Source: Moringa oleifera
Taxonomy: Eukaryota; Streptophyta; Magnoliopsida; Brassicales; Moringaceae
Assembly (NCBI GenBank): GCA_021397835.1
Contig: JAJFZO010000566.1
Coordinates: forward strand, 1,550,001 to 1,614,000
DNA length: 64,000 nt
Reading direction: 5' to 3'
A program made the position numbers and the translations under genes. Below are positions 23,201 through 35,333 of the stretch, in pieces. Under the pieces are notes generated by a model. The model was not told where the DNA came from. It was given only the letters and a program-made list of their open reading frames with translations, and did no database searches. Within the stretch, counting starts at the first letter, position 1. Every line of letters starts with the position of its first letter.

Positions 23201-24103
23201 TTTTTAAATTCTTTTTAAGGTATGAATAAACTTCATAGAACATTTGATGGGCTAAACTTGCAGAGCAATCAGAAGATGCATCCATCCATGTATGAGGACC
23301 GCCAAGACTCCACAGGGAGGGTAAGATGTAACGGAAGGCTTCCTGCCGTGATGAAATGTTCTGCCTCTCAAAGTAAATCAAGGAGTCCCCAGAAAACAGA
23401 GTCCCAGAATGGCTTCAAGGAGCAAGCATCAGAGGAGCCATCAAATACAACTCTAGGCCTATCTGAGGATCAATGGCTGGTAAGGCATGTTCCCGTGGGC
23501 CCTCGTTTTCAAGCTGAAATTCCGGAATGGACAGGAGTAGCCTCCGATAGTGACTCTAAATGGTTAGGTACTCGAATATGGCCTTTAAAATTTGGAGAAG
23601 GCAGTTCCTTGCATGAAACAGATTTAACCAGGAGAGCAAAGCTAGATTCATGCAATTGTCATCTACCAGGTTCTGTTGAATGTGTTAGATTTCACATTGC
23701 TGAGAATAGGATGAAACTGAAGCGTGAACTTGGTTCAGTGTTCTACCAATGGAGATTTGATCGGATGGGGGAGGAGGAGTCACTTCGATGGACAGCTAGA
23801 GAAGAAAAGACATTTAAAGATATGGTAACATTACACTCTCCCTCCCCAAGTGTACGCTTCTGGGACAAAGCATCCAAGTTCTTTCCTACCAGGACGAGGG
23901 AAGAATTGGTGAGTTATTATTTCAATGTATTTCTTGTCCAACGCAGAAGTTATCAGAATCGTGTGACCCCAAAAAAAATCGACAGTGATGATGAGTCGGA
24001 GTTCGGATCAGTAAGTTTCAGTTTTGGGCATGAAGCAGTTAAAGTTCAAGCCTCCAAAAACTTGATATGTTATCAGAATAACCAGCTCACTGATTTGGAG
24101 TAA
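20224..24103 (+). CDS. ARID1: ARID + ELM2 + SANT-like chromatin protein
   Basis: Two exons, 20224-21150 and 23264-24103, join in phase to give 588 residues. The N-terminal domain (about 40-145) is an ARID DNA-binding domain: LFDQVLSVFW, LPPMLGDGRSPDLFELFLVV, GGFDTVSRDSLWCSVAMELG, then LKYLNELERWL. A basic acidic linker follows (KKLVSTRKRKRES). A plant-specific segment, HIAKYPFDPSIEAIP...YWFQAIRAREALL, precedes the junction. Exon 2 holds an ELM2-like motif (RFQAEIPEWTG...DSKWLGTRIWPL) and a SANT/Myb-like region (LRWTAREEKTFKDMV...FFPTRTREELVSYYFNVF). The order matches Arabidopsis ARID1 (At2g46040) and At4g11400. ELM2-SANT modules recruit histone deacetylases, so a nuclear chromatin role is expected. 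The single 2.1-kb intron is full of duplicated and homopolymer sequence. ARID1 is used for the family, not proven orthology. Confidence 0.88.
21318..21600 (+). repeat. Diverged tandem duplication, period about 172 bp
   Basis: CTGCCTATAGTTATTAGACA at 21318 reappears in diverged form (CTGCCTAGATTTATTAGGCA) at 21490. Both are followed by similar ATCCATTT...CTTG...TTTC text and an ATAAAATCTAATC / ATAAAAATCTTATC block. Lies in the ARID intron. Confidence 0.6.
21760..22039 (+). repeat. Tandem duplication, period 144 bp
   Basis: Copies start at AACATCCAAT 21761 and 21905. Shared words in order include TTTATGAAGATAACA, ATGGATATCAA, CCTATTTT, TTTATGGAGCGAGAGATCAT (copy 2) and its TTTTTGGAGTGAGAGATCAT form (copy 1). 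By eye about 80% identical. Confidence 0.85.
22222..22276 (+). repeat. C20-T9...T5-G17 homopolymer inverted repeat
   Basis: A run of 20 C (22222-22241) and nine T is followed by CCTG, five T and 17 G (22260-22276). The C and G tracts are complementary and separated by 18 bases, so both DNA strands and the pre-mRNA could fold into a very stable hairpin. Confidence 0.9.
22690..23070 (+). mobile_element. Possible transposon-derived segment in the ARID intron
   Basis: Two diverged copies of a module occur at about 22708-22805 and 22965-23035: GTATCCAA...AGCTT...TCCCCAACATG or TTCCCAACATGCAACCGATG, then AAGACTTACC or GGTGAGATTTGG. Between them TTTGGTACC...TTACCTACCCA is repeated (about 22799 and 22831). 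The CCCAACATGCAACCGATGT word recalls dispersed plant repeats. No coding capacity or terminal repeat could be set. Confidence 0.3.
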
Positions 24104-25250
24104 ACAGGAGTATGGGTAAGGAACAAGTTACTTTGATCAGATATTTGAATCATTGTGGCTTGTCGTATACCTCACCAAAGTACTCCAACGGTTATTTTAC
24201 ATACAAACTGCATACAGCATCATCGAGCAGCCCTAAAATTTTCTTTAGGATGAGGTCATCTCATCAAATTCTCAGTGTCACAGTTTTGAAATACAAAAGG
24301 TTGCTCTTGCTATGGTGAAAGCAGCCAACAGAGTACTTCATAACTCTTGATAATGAGGAAGCTTTTTGTGCAGCTCATATAGAGTATGCACTGCATTGCA
24401 ATTTGTTGGCATAGAAGACCAGATGCCATGGATTTTGGCTTGAGGATTCGCTTTGGGAGAGGAGGCAGGGGAGTTAGTCATAATGTGGTTAGTGGTTCTT
24501 GAAACTTACCTTGTTTCCTTCTTTCTTCTTTTCATAATATGTGCATAGGCTCTGATCTGACTACATTTACTCACATTTGAGAGAAACTCGCTTTTTAGTG
24601 TGAGATGCAGATCAGTCCATAAACAAAGTTCGGGATAGAATTTAAAGCTTCAAGATTTTTGTGTGCTCATGACCCTTTTACAGATTTAAGCCGTTATTTT
24701 TCTTTTATTTGGAATTGTGATTGCTTTTGGAGTTATTTTGATAATCTCTATCATCACCATTTTTTTAGCAGCTTTCATGATCATATTTAGTTCTTTGAAA
24801 TGCGATTTTCATTTGCATCCCATGATGGAGTGATTATCAAGGAGAAGATAGTATTGCTTTGAATCCTTGATGCGTAGGAAATATATGAATTTTATGAGAT
24901 AAATAAGTTCTGCTCTCCAGTAATTAGTTTTTTTGCTACTTTTTTAGGTTGAATATCTTGAACTCTATGCGAGGGCAAGCATTGGCTTGACATGTTTTAG
25001 TTCAATCCATTTAATAATTTGGTTGGGGTGGGGTACTTGTTTAAAATACGGTCAGGTGGGTGGCTTTATATTTTTGAATCGGACGATCTGATGGACCAGT
25101 CTATTAAGATGATTCTAAACAGGCTAATGGGTTATATATTAGTCGAGTTTATTTAGTTTATATATGTGTGTGTGTGGTTAAGGCTCTCTCGGAACAGCCA
25201 ACTCTATTGCTGCTTCATGTGCTGTGGACAGCGGTGATTAGTTTTTTTGA
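24104..25250 (+). other. 3' UTR and flank of the ARID-ELM2 gene
   Basis: Normal-composition sequence after the TAA to about 25250. The first several hundred bases are probably 3' UTR. A (GT)n run lies near 25163-25177. No other gene seen. Confidence 0.4.
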
Positions 25251-25259
25251 TGTCACTTT

Positions 25260-25930
25260 CACTTAAATAAATATCATTAAAAATTTTAAATTATAATATA
25301 AGTTAAATAAATAAATTTAAAATCTGTTTTATTTTTTTAATAATTAATATCGTAATCAAAATGTTGATTCAAAATTTATTTTGATTAATATATAAATTTA
25401 GAAGTTCATAAAAATTTAATGAGATTTTTATTAAAAAATAATTTATATTATTATTTTAAATAAAAATTTTATAAAATTTTGATATTTATCTTATCTTACA
25501 AATTTAAGTTTTATGTTTGAAAAGGAATAAATTGAATTATGATTTATTAATTTAAATTACATTAAGTTTTATTTAAAAAAATTTAAAAATAAGAATGCTT
25601 CAAATGAAGATTTTATAAAATATATTTTAACTTTTTTTTAAATGTAAAAAAAAAAATGTTCACGCGCTATCACAAAAGAATTTCAAAATTTTTTTAGTAT
25701 TAAAAATGTATATTGTCAAAATTTTGTAAAATAATAGATTTTATCTTTAAAATTATTTAAATTTGAAAAATAAATTTAAAATAATATAAAAATTTTATTT
25801 AAATTATTTTAGAGATATTTTAATAATAAAAATATATTTAATTTTTTACAGTTATTTAAAATTTAAATCTAATTTAGATCAAATTGATGAATTAAAACTC
25901 GATTTGTTACTTCTCAAATATGGGGGTTTG
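25260..25930 (+). repeat. Diverged AT-rich dispersed repeat, plus orientation
   Basis: Carries the family blocks in order: AATTTTTTTAGTATTAAAAA near 25690, ATAGATTTTATCTTTAAAAT, AATTTGAAAAATAAATTTAA, then AGAGATATTTTAATAATAAA near 25811 and ACAGTTATTTAAAATTTAAA. It matches the copy at 12.3-12.8 kb block for block. Confidence 0.45.
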
Positions 25931-26119
25931 ATTGATTTTTTATTTTTTTATTTTTTAATTTTTATAAGTCAATTCTTCTTATAATTAGTACTATTTTTTA
26001 ATCTTATTAATTTCTTGTAATATTTGTTAGATATTCAATATTTTGAAATTTTGAAATTCTTAAATTAATAATTTTTTGATATTATTTTTATTACGATTTA
26101 GGGTAAATATCAAAATAAA

Positions 26120-26590
26120 TTTTGAACTTTGCATATTTTTAATTTAAATTTGATTGTTTTAATTTTGGATTTTAATAAAAAAATTAAAAAATTAAAAATA
26201 GTTAAATTAAAGCTATTATAAAATAAATTTTAGCTTAAAATTTTATATGGACGTGAAGAAATAATAGGTTACAATCAAAAAAAAATTTAGAACTTTTTAT
26301 GTACTGAAAATATTTTTTCATTAACTTTGCACTATAAAAAAATTATAAAAATTAACTCTTGAATTGATAATTATTTAAATTTAATGAATGGACTTGAAAG
26401 AGAATATCAAATTTGTTTAAGTTATTTTCAAAGTGCTTCAATAATAAAAATATTATTAATTTTGTATAATCATTTGAGTCAAAGTTTAAATTGAATTAAA
26501 TTAAAACTTTAGATGCACAATTAGAAAAAATTGAAACAAAAAAGTTTAAATTAAAATTAAAGTAAAGTTCAAAAAAGAATTTCAAATTTA
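26120..26590 (+). repeat. Diverged AT-rich dispersed repeat, adjacent second copy
   Basis: Shares CAATAATAAAAATATTATTA near 26440 and TATAATCATTTGAGTCAAAG near 26478 with the other copies, followed by AATTGAATTAAATTAAAACT. Confidence 0.4.
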
Positions 26591-26599
26591 CCCTACTAT

Positions 26600-28840
26600 T
26601 TTTTTTTTTGTATGTAATTTATTTACTTGTTTATGTTTTTTACTAAGTAATAAGATTGTTTATCAAATTAACTCGTATAAGATTTACTCGATTGCCTCAC
26701 TTATGGCTTATTTAAAACTCATTAAATTGATTCGTTTAAGATCTAATAGACCATAAACATAATTCGATGAACTAAGCTCATAAGTAAATTATGTATCACA
26801 TATCTTTCAAACGAAGTATCAATTTAGAAAGTGCATTAGGCTCTTTTTGGATCAAATGTGAGCCACGAGTTCATCAGTTGAGTTTATCCTGTCGAACTTA
26901 ATGTCGACCATGAACTCATCACAAATGATATTAATATCAAATTTGACATGTTATATGATGTTTTAATAAATTTTTAGTAAAAAAAGATATATTTATTTTT
27001 AAATAATTTTTTTAATTATGACAAGGATCAAGATGAAAAAAGAATATCACAAAAATAAAAATTTTTAGTAAAATATTACAATGAATATGCAGAAAGAATA
27101 TATGATTTTCGAAAGCTAGAAAAGATCTTTCATTTAGTAAATTAATATTTTTCAAATGAATATGTTAAAATTATAGTTAATATTTATAGTATTTAAACAC
27201 ATCATATATATATACATATATTAAATTTTTTTATCATAACGAGAGTTCATCTAGAATAATATTATTTCGTTACTAATTTTTGTATAGTAATCTCAGGAAG
27301 ATAATTTTAACCTTGTAAAATAATCTTCAGAAACAATATGATATTTGGTTTTTTTCTTTTTAAGAAAATATTGTTTTAACGTTTTGAATTTAAGTAAAGT
27401 GTTAATTTTTTCATCAAAAACAGGGTCGAAGATGAGAATTCTTCGAGATTTTTTAAACAAGGACGAGATAGAGATGGAGATTATGTTCCTTTGCTTAGTC
27501 TAATTTTTTATTATATATCTGTATGTACATAACTTAAACCTAAAGTTAAATTAAGTTCAATCTAAATTTAAACTAAATCTAAGCCAAACTTAAATCTATT
27601 TAAAATCAAACTTAAAATTATAATAAAATTTAAACTCATAATTATTTAAATATGATATTTTTTAAAAAAGTAAATAAAATATTTTAAAAAAATATAAATA
27701 AAAAAACAACATGACTAAAAATTGAGATTTTTCATTTATCCATATCTTGAACGGAGATTCCTCACCTCAATCTCTTTTTTAAAATAAAGAATAGATGGAG
27801 ATGAAGATTAAATTTATAAAGAAATATGAAGATAAAGAAGATATTCTCGATGTAATTTCGCCTTATTTATATGTCTAAACTTAAAATCTTATCCCTTATC
27901 ACTTCATTTTTTATCATTAAAATTATCTCATGTGAATTATATCAGATAATAAAAATTATTTTATTATATAAGTATTATAAAAAAAGACAAAAAAATATTA
28001 AAATTCATCGCAATATAGTAAGAAATTGATGAGAGTAGGATATTTCAACTTTACAATGGTGTATCACAATAAAAATGGTGGGGTTATGTCATGTTGCATC
28101 TCCTATGCACTTTATTTACTTTGTTTTTCACTTTGACTTTTTCTCGTTATGGAAATGAACCACCAAAATCAAGCATTTACCAAATTCAATACTTAAATTC
28201 ACAAGGTGCACTCTATATTTTTTACTTAATTTTACTTTCAAATTTTTTATTACGATATTCAATAAGTCCAAAGCATATCGTGTTGAAAATTTTACATTAT
28301 GTATCTCATTAAAGGGATACTTTTAGGGTCGGTTTACCTATAGGCTTAGCCTTATCATAAAAGTGTTGATTAGTTTCGATCTGTTTTGGCCTCGTCAGGA
28401 AAATGGCTCCAACTTTTAACCAATTTTTTTTCGTGTTTAACACACTAAGGATCCTATTTGCTTGTGTTATATTTGTATCATAATATATTATGTTGGTTAT
28501 TTTATGATAAGATTGTTTGCTCATTTAATATTTTTATTATTTTTAATATCTATGATTTTTAATACATAAAATGATGATTATATTTATGTAATATTTAATT
28601 TAATTTTTATTTTTGAATTATAATAATTAAAAATATAAAATTACAAACATGATATTTTTACTTAATTAATAAAAAATTGATTTTTTCAATATATATAAAT
28701 TATAAAGATATAATTATCATTTTTGTATTAAAAATTATGAGCATTAAAATTAACAAATTTATTAAAGATAAATTTCACGTTAAAATAATAATAAAATATA
28801 AATTTATGATTGATAAGTTTTTTATAAATTTTAATTTGAA
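26600..28840. other. AT-rich intergenic DNA, nothing recognised
   Basis: No gene or RNA could be supported. Composition is AT-rich throughout, with scattered mixed patches (for example 28310-28480) that show no coding pattern on either strand. Confidence 0.4.
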
Positions 28841-28985
28841 AATTGCGTGACAGGTGGGCATCAAATGATTGTAACACAGTGAAAATCGGTTTGGTGGCAT
28901 TTGGGAAGAGATAAAGAATGCCAGATGAGCGGTGCAGGTACAAGCTAAATGGAAGGAATCTTCATTCTGCAAGCAACAGTAATTC
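28841..28985. other. Isolated normal-GC patch of about 140 bp
   Basis: Stands out from AT-rich flanks (GACAGGTGGGCATC to CTGCAAGCAACAG). No recognisable peptide in any frame and no tRNA fold. Confidence 0.3.
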
Positions 28986-30540
28986 TTTTTCTATTATTAT
29001 TTTTTAAAATTTTTATTTTATTATTAGGTGTTTTCACCAATGACCCCTGAAATTTTGTTATATTGCATCTAAGTCCTTATATTTTCATGATTTCATCTAT
29101 TCAAATCTCATTTTAATTGAGAAAAAAATTAAAAATGTTGGAGACAAGAGAAACAACAGGGATTTGTATGAAAGGTAAGTCACACTTGGTGGGTGTGTCC
29201 AATACAATAATTTCATGACCTTTTTATAGCTATAGGGGATGTATACATTTTTATCTGTTTACATGTTTATATGATTTGTAATATGATCGGATTCATTATA
29301 CCCATGATGTCAATTATGAGAATATATGTAACATTAATTTAATAAAAAATTATTTATAAAAAAGTTTTTTTTTTTTTTGTTGGATTTTTTTAAATAACAA
29401 AATATCTTAATTTATTTGTAAAATTTTTATTACTTGAAAACTGAATTTGATTTTTTTAGGTGAGATTTGAAGCACGGGGTAGCATGAAAAAAAATAGAGT
29501 TTTGACGCTAAAATTATTATTTAATAATTAAGTAACTATTAATGATGTAAAAATATGAGGTGCCTGGCTGGAGATGTTTTAGCGTTATGATGATGTATCA
29601 TAAACACATGATTTAGGGAGTTTTTTTTTTTAATTTATAAAGAATCATTATCGTGATAAAAATTATGAAAAAATTGAAAGTTAAATATGGTAATTATATA
29701 AGATGTCAAATCTAAACTGAGCTACGGTAGTAATTTTTTATATTTTAAAAATTAATTTTTTTTATCTGAGCTGTGTTGAGCTTTTGAGGAAATGCTTATA
29801 CGTATTGATTTACTAAAATCAATTATTATAATTTTTTTATCACATTAATATAATAAATTATAAAATATCATTTGATTTTCTTAAAAAAATTAATATCAAT
29901 TTAGATTAGTAGAAAATTTTCATCCATATTATCAAATATAATAAATGGATCAATGTGAATCAGATCTCTTTTTTTCACTTAAACATAAAATTAGAAATCA
30001 AAATTGTGAAAACTGTTATGTTTAATCATCAAAAAATAAAAAATAGAGATTATTTATATTTTGATTAGTACTACCTAACTTACCTTATCAAGATTTTTCA
30101 AATATTTATCCCTTAGCTGTCATTGTTATTTTCATGGCTACCAAACATATGAAAATAAATGGATGTCACTATCATAAAATAATTTTTATATACCTATTTT
30201 TTTTAAAAAATATAATTCATAAAAAATAAGAAATTAAAGAAATTAATGTGTTGTCATATGTTGTCATGGAATTATTATAGTACATAAATGCAATTTCCAC
30301 ACATAGCATGGACGTAAAATAAATGTAAAGATTGAGCCTCGACCCAATAGATTTTTGCCCGTGTAATTAAGATTTTCATGTCACGCTTATATTAATTAGA
30401 TACTTTAGTTATTAATATCATTTAATTGAATGAGAGCTACAATTGTGAAAGTAGCCAACTTTTTGATTAGATCTTGATTGAAAGATAAATTGGGGAAATG
30501 GGTTCTAATAATTCATTTTTATTGGTAAAAATTGGTGATT
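28986..30540. other. AT-rich intergenic DNA, nothing recognised
   Basis: No gene could be supported. Confidence 0.4.
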
Positions 30541-30960
30541 AATTTTTGAATAAATTTCCTATAAAATTTTTAAATTTAATTTTTAAATTAAATTTTAATA
30601 AATAATTTAAATTACATTAAATATTATTAAAAAATTTAAAAATTAAGTTGTAATTTTTTTACAATGAAAATTGATTTAAAACTTTTGAAATGTAAAAAAA
30701 TAGTTAAATTACCATAAAAATTTAGAATTTTTTAATTTTAACAACATGTTTTTAAAAATTTATATAATTAAAAGATTAAAATATTTATAAAAATAATTTA
30801 TGAATAAAAAATTATTTAAATTCAAAAAAATAAAGTTTATATGAATTCTTTTAAAAAATATTTTAATAATAAAAATATTTTTAATCTTTTATAACCGAAT
30901 AAAAATTCAACTAAAATACAAGACAAAATTTGTTTTGAAATGCTTTAAATATATGAGATT
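30541..30960 (+). repeat. Diverged AT-rich dispersed repeat, plus orientation
   Basis: Contains AATTACATTAAATATTATTA, TTACAATGAAAATTGATTTA and the core ATATTTTAATAATAAAAATA near 30858, in the same order as the copies at 12.5 and 25.7 kb. Confidence 0.45.
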
Positions 30961-31092
30961 ATTTGAAAAGCAAGTAATCTCAAAATTTTATGAAATATTT
31001 GCTGCTATTTGGTCGACTAGGATTTTCATTTGCAGGGAAATTATTTGATTTGCGGAGGAAAATTAAGAAAAGATTGAGAAATTACATTTACT

Positions 31093-31170
31093 TGGGCTTT
31101 AAATTGCAGTGGAGGAAAACTGGCTCCATGTGTGCGCCTATATATAGTCCTCGTTTCACTCATTGATGTC
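31093..31170 (+). promoter_or_regulatory. TATA promoter of the E2 gene
   Basis: A strong TATA box, CTATATATAG, lies at 31138-31147, with TGGGCT at 31093-31098 upstream. Transcription would start near 31170, giving a leader of about 130 bases before the ATG at 31304. Motifs are seen; the start site is inferred. Confidence 0.65.
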
Positions 31171-31303
31171 TGAAACCACTTTTGGGTACTCTTTGTTTGT
31201 GGAGAAAACTCTTTACTACTCTGTCTTTCTTAGCCTTTCACCAAATCTCAAGAAAGGAAAAGAAAAAGTAAGGTCCAAGGATCCAGAAGAAAGGGGGGAA
31301 AAG

Positions 31304-34300
31304 ATGTCTTCGCCAAGCAAACGCAGAGAGATGGATTTGATGAAACTGTAAATAGTTGAATTTATAATCGATTCTTTCTTTTTTTGTTGGTTTTTTCATG
31401 GTTTTAGTTTGGTTTGATTTGATTGTGTTTTTGTCTTTTGATTGATATGAACTAGGATGATGAGTGACTACAAGGTGGAGATGATCAATGATGGCATGCA
31501 AGAGTTCTATGTGGAATTCAATGGACCAAAAGACAGTAAAATCATCAATACCCACACCTCTTCTTTCTGTTTCTTTTTTATTGAAAGAAGAAAAAAGAAT
31601 AAAAAAGAAAAAAAGAAATGGATGATCTGGGTGTCTCTGTATAAAATTGAACTATCTCAGATGTTTTCTATGAGGGTTTGTCTTCTTCTTTTTTTTTTTT
31701 TTTTTTGTTTTTCTGAACTTTATTGACTGATGCAGATGCTCTGAGTTGATTCACCTTGACCTTAATTTTTTCATTGAGCTTCCTTTTGTTTTCTTTGTCC
31801 TTTATTATTAATCTGGGCCTGTGTTTTCTTGATTTGATAATTTTGATGGTAAAATAAGCACTTATTGTATCAGGCCAATTTCCATTTCTTGTTTTCTCCT
31901 GTTTACTACTGGCTGCTGCTTCTAATCTGAGTTGCCATTTGGTTGTTCACTGATTTAACCCAATGAGGACAAAGCTTATTGGTTTTTCCTGGTTTTCTTT
32001 ACTTTTTGAACTAAAATAAGGCATCTTTTTTTGATTTTCCAATTGTTCTATGTGGAATATGATAGGTCTTTATCAGGGAGGTGTGTGGAAGATAAGGGTG
32101 GAGCTCCCGGATGCTTATCCTTATAAGTCTCCTTCTGTTGGCTTTGTCAATAAAATTTACCACCCAAATGTTGATGAAATGTAAGCTTCTGGGTGTTGAA
32201 ATTACAGTACTTTAGCATCTTCAAATGCTAGTATTCTCCCTTATGGGGCTAATTTTGACTTTGAAACACCAATTCAGTGAGCTATTGGTTTTGAAGCCAT
32301 AATTCTTGCTTGTCCTTTGAGTTTCAGGTCTGGTTCAGTTTGTCTGGATGTTATCAATCAGACCTGGAGTCCCATGTTTGGTAAACCTACCCCACTATCA
32401 TCTTTTGAAAGATAAATGCAGATAGGCTGATATTAATTCCTTACACCATAGATTGTTTTTTGCTTAATCAGTTAGCACCATGGTCTTAAGAAGTTGACAA
32501 TCAGACTCATAATTCATTGTTTCTGTCCCTTTTCAGATCTGGTGAATGTGTTTGAAGTGTTTCTTCCTCAACTTCTTCTGTATCCCAATCCATCAGATCC
32601 ATTAAATGGAGAAGCTGCTGCCTTAATGATGCGTGATCGTCCAGCTTATGAACAAAGAGTAAAAGGTAGCATATTCTTATCAACGTTCTGTGCTATGTTG
32701 ATATATTGCTTGCATGTTTTAGTGGCTTGAGGAGAACTTTTGATACTTTTTTGAGTTTTGTTTACCTCTTCCAGCTTCTGTGAATCAGAGTTCAGTGGCT
32801 CGAGTTTGAGAAGTATCTTTTTCTTAGTCATAGTAACTTGGGGTGTTGGGATGTGGAAATTGTTTTCAATATTGGATAAAGTCACTCATTCTGCATAGTT
32901 TGAAGTTCCTTGTAAAAAAAGTGTAACATTAGTAACTTCAAACTTGTGTAGGAATTGAAACTCATTTGTTCCTAGTAGTTCTAGTTGCTTTGCATGCCGA
33001 TTCTATGTTTCTAGGAGTCTTCTCTGTTGCAGTGACCTCTCTTCACTTGTCACTGTTCACTCCCTGCGTCTCCGACTGAGAATGTCTCTTGGACTTTGTC
33101 ACAAAAAGTCTTTGAGTAGTGATCTTGTGATTCATTTATCACTTTTGTCAATGTACATTACCCTTCTCTTTATATTTTCTGATTCAGAAACGATCCGTTT
33201 CTATTTGACTTTTGATTTGCAAGTCACTTTCCAACTTCAATTTAGAGTAGTCATGCAAACTTTAGATAATGAAAAAGACAATACCTTCTTTTTCTTCTGT
33301 TTGTTCTGTTATGGTGACTCTACTCCAAGATTTCCGAAAGGTAGAACAAAATAACTTGCACATTCTTTATGTGATTCCAACTCTCGACTGACATTCCGAA
33401 AGGACTAGTAATTTATACATAAAAAGAAGACTCTTTTCTCTTCAGGGGTGAGAACTATCTATGTTGATTTAAGGTTAGAGTCACAAGGATCAATTAGAAC
33501 GTAGGTGCGGGCAAAGTTGATTGATGGATTATTTTATCAGAATATCATCTGCTGAGGAAAAATGAATGCCAAGCCTTTGCCAACAATTCGGCGCTTTGTG
33601 ATATGTAGCATGAATGGCCGTTTCTAATTGTTTGAACCTACAAGATGATCTTAAAGGTGCCCATCTGATATCAATTCTGTTCAATCTAAATGAGATAATT
33701 CTGCACAGGCAACACAATCTGTTGTAATTGTGAGCCTCATGGGCCATACATGGACACCCAATGGCCAAACATATTAGCTAACATCTTTAGTTAGTAACTT
33801 TTGGTTTTGGGGTTAAGAGCATATATATGAGGATGCTGATGTCGCAACTGAAAGTGGAAATGGTGCCATGTGTAAAGACCCGAAGGTAGAGATTTTGGGA
33901 TTTTTTATATTGAAAGAATTAAACCTATATGATTTGAAATACCAGACTAGCGGAAAGGATTGACAACATTGATTTTAAGCTAAGTTTTCACGAAAAAGAA
34001 AGTAGAAATTGATCAATGCCTCATTCTTTGGTGTCATCGACCTCCTCGGTCTCTTGTAATTTATTTGTGTTCTCTTGAAGCAGGTAGTTTATTGAAAATA
34101 CTGAATTTGTTATAGCAGCCTTACATGAAGAACTGGGTGATAGTCTCAGTGCTCCAAGATAGAATGTGAAGCAATGGCTGCTCTCTAAATATTTTGTTAC
34201 AAATTCTTATCTGACAATGTAGCCTGAGACTATACGATATCTCGTTACCTGGATTTCTATTTGACTAACAAGTTATATTCTGTTGCTTACAACTGATATT

Positions 34301-34468
34301 GTGATGAAGAGTTGGTCATAATTGTTTCATTATTCAGAGTATTGTGAGAAGTATGCAAAGCCAGAAGATATTAGGGGGGCCACTGAGGAGAAGTCCAGCG
34401 ACGAGGAGCTAAGTGAAGATGATTATGGCTCTGATGATGAGGAAATTGCAGGGAAACCTGATCCATAA
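31304..34468 (+). CDS. UBC5: Ubiquitin-conjugating enzyme E2, UBC4/5/6 (UBE2H/Ubc8) type
   Basis: Six exons join in phase: 31304-31347, 31456-31535, 32066-32180, 32328-32380, 32537-32665 and 34338-34468, giving 183 residues, the size of Arabidopsis UBC4/5/6. The UBC fold is complete: [20 protein letters not shown] at the N-terminus, the [20 protein letters not shown] strand with the HPN motif, and the active-site [13 protein letters not shown] with Cys85. After the C-terminal helix ([12 protein letters not shown]) comes an acidic tail ([17 protein letters not shown]). The enzyme accepts ubiquitin from E1 as a thioester and passes it to substrates with an E3. The yeast Ubc8/human UBE2H relatives serve the GID/CTLH ligase, so the same may hold here. 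Which UBC4/5/6 paralogue this is cannot be fixed by eye. The last intron (32666-34337, 1.67 kb) is much longer than the rest and shows no coding content. Confidence 0.93.
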
Positions 34469-35205
34469 GTGGAAAACTGCTACCTGTAGAACTCTGCTTG
34501 TACATGATATCAGTTCCTGGAAAAATTGAACATGTTGAAAGGATCATGGAAAAATTCCTACCCTTATTCTGTCTGTATTTTCCATGGAGAACAAAGACGT
34601 GTAAATTAATTATAACTAGAGAGTCTAATGCTTTAAATATTCATTTGCTGTTGGGGACGATATGATGGTTCTGTGTATGCATCTTGCATGCAAGTGTTTG
34701 TGACCTTGTCTGGTTAAAATAACAGATTGATATCTTGATGAAGGTGTTCTGTCATGTCTCACATTATGCTTCTGCGTTTAGACCATTTTGCATATAGGCC
34801 AGATTATTAACTGTTTTTTTTTCTTTTTTGGGAGAAAAATTCTTCGAAAAAATTCAATTATTTATTATTTTTGTTGGGTAAAAATTCGGTCCGTATTATT
34901 ATAATTTTTGTTGACTGAAAATTCAATCATTATTTAGTGAGTGATTGGAACCATTCTTTTTCTTCACCATCTTTTCATTTTATGAAATTTTGTGAATGTT
35001 CTTTGAACAGAAGATTTTTAACCTAACTGTTAAAATTTTGTTTTTTTAAAAAAAGTAATAGGATTTAATTTAATATGATTAAACTTATGATTTTTTATTT
35101 TATATAAATAATTAATTATTTTAATTAAATGCATTTATTAATAATTACTTGGTATATTGAAAATATAAACAATATCAAAATTAGCCTTTCAGTTCACGAC
35201 CAAAA
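34469..35205. other. 3' UTR of the E2 gene, then spacer to the tRNA
   Basis: About 300 bases of likely 3' UTR, then AT-rich spacer. No gene seen. Confidence 0.4.
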
Positions 35206-35277
35206 GCCCTTATGGCTCAGTGGTAGAGCGTCAGTCTTGTAAACTGAAGGTCCGTAGTTCGATCCTGCGTGAGGGCA
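35206..35277 (+). tRNA. tRNA-Thr (anticodon TGT)
   Basis: The 72-base cloverleaf folds cleanly. The acceptor stem GCCCTTA pairs with TGAGGGC. The D arm is GCTCAGTGGTAGAGC. The anticodon stem is TCAGT/ACTGA around loop CTTGTAA (anticodon TGT at 35238-35240), and the T arm is CGTAG-TTCGATC-CTGCG. The discriminator base is A and no CCA is encoded, as expected for a nuclear gene. Internal promoter boxes are GGCTCAGTGG (A) and AGTTCGATCC (B). No intron. T runs downstream (35286-35289 and 35291-35296) can terminate RNA polymerase III. It reads ACA codons. Confidence 0.96.
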
Positions 35278-35287
35278 CCCAGCTATT

Positions 35288-35333
35288 TTATTTTTTCATA
35301 TCCTTACGGATTATTTTTTCATATCCTTACGGA
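35288..35333 (+). repeat. Perfect 23-bp tandem duplication downstream of the tRNA
   Basis: Positions 35288-35310 and 35311-35333 are identical; each contains a T6 run and CATATCCTTACGGA. The unit begins 11 bases after the tRNA. Confidence 0.95.
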
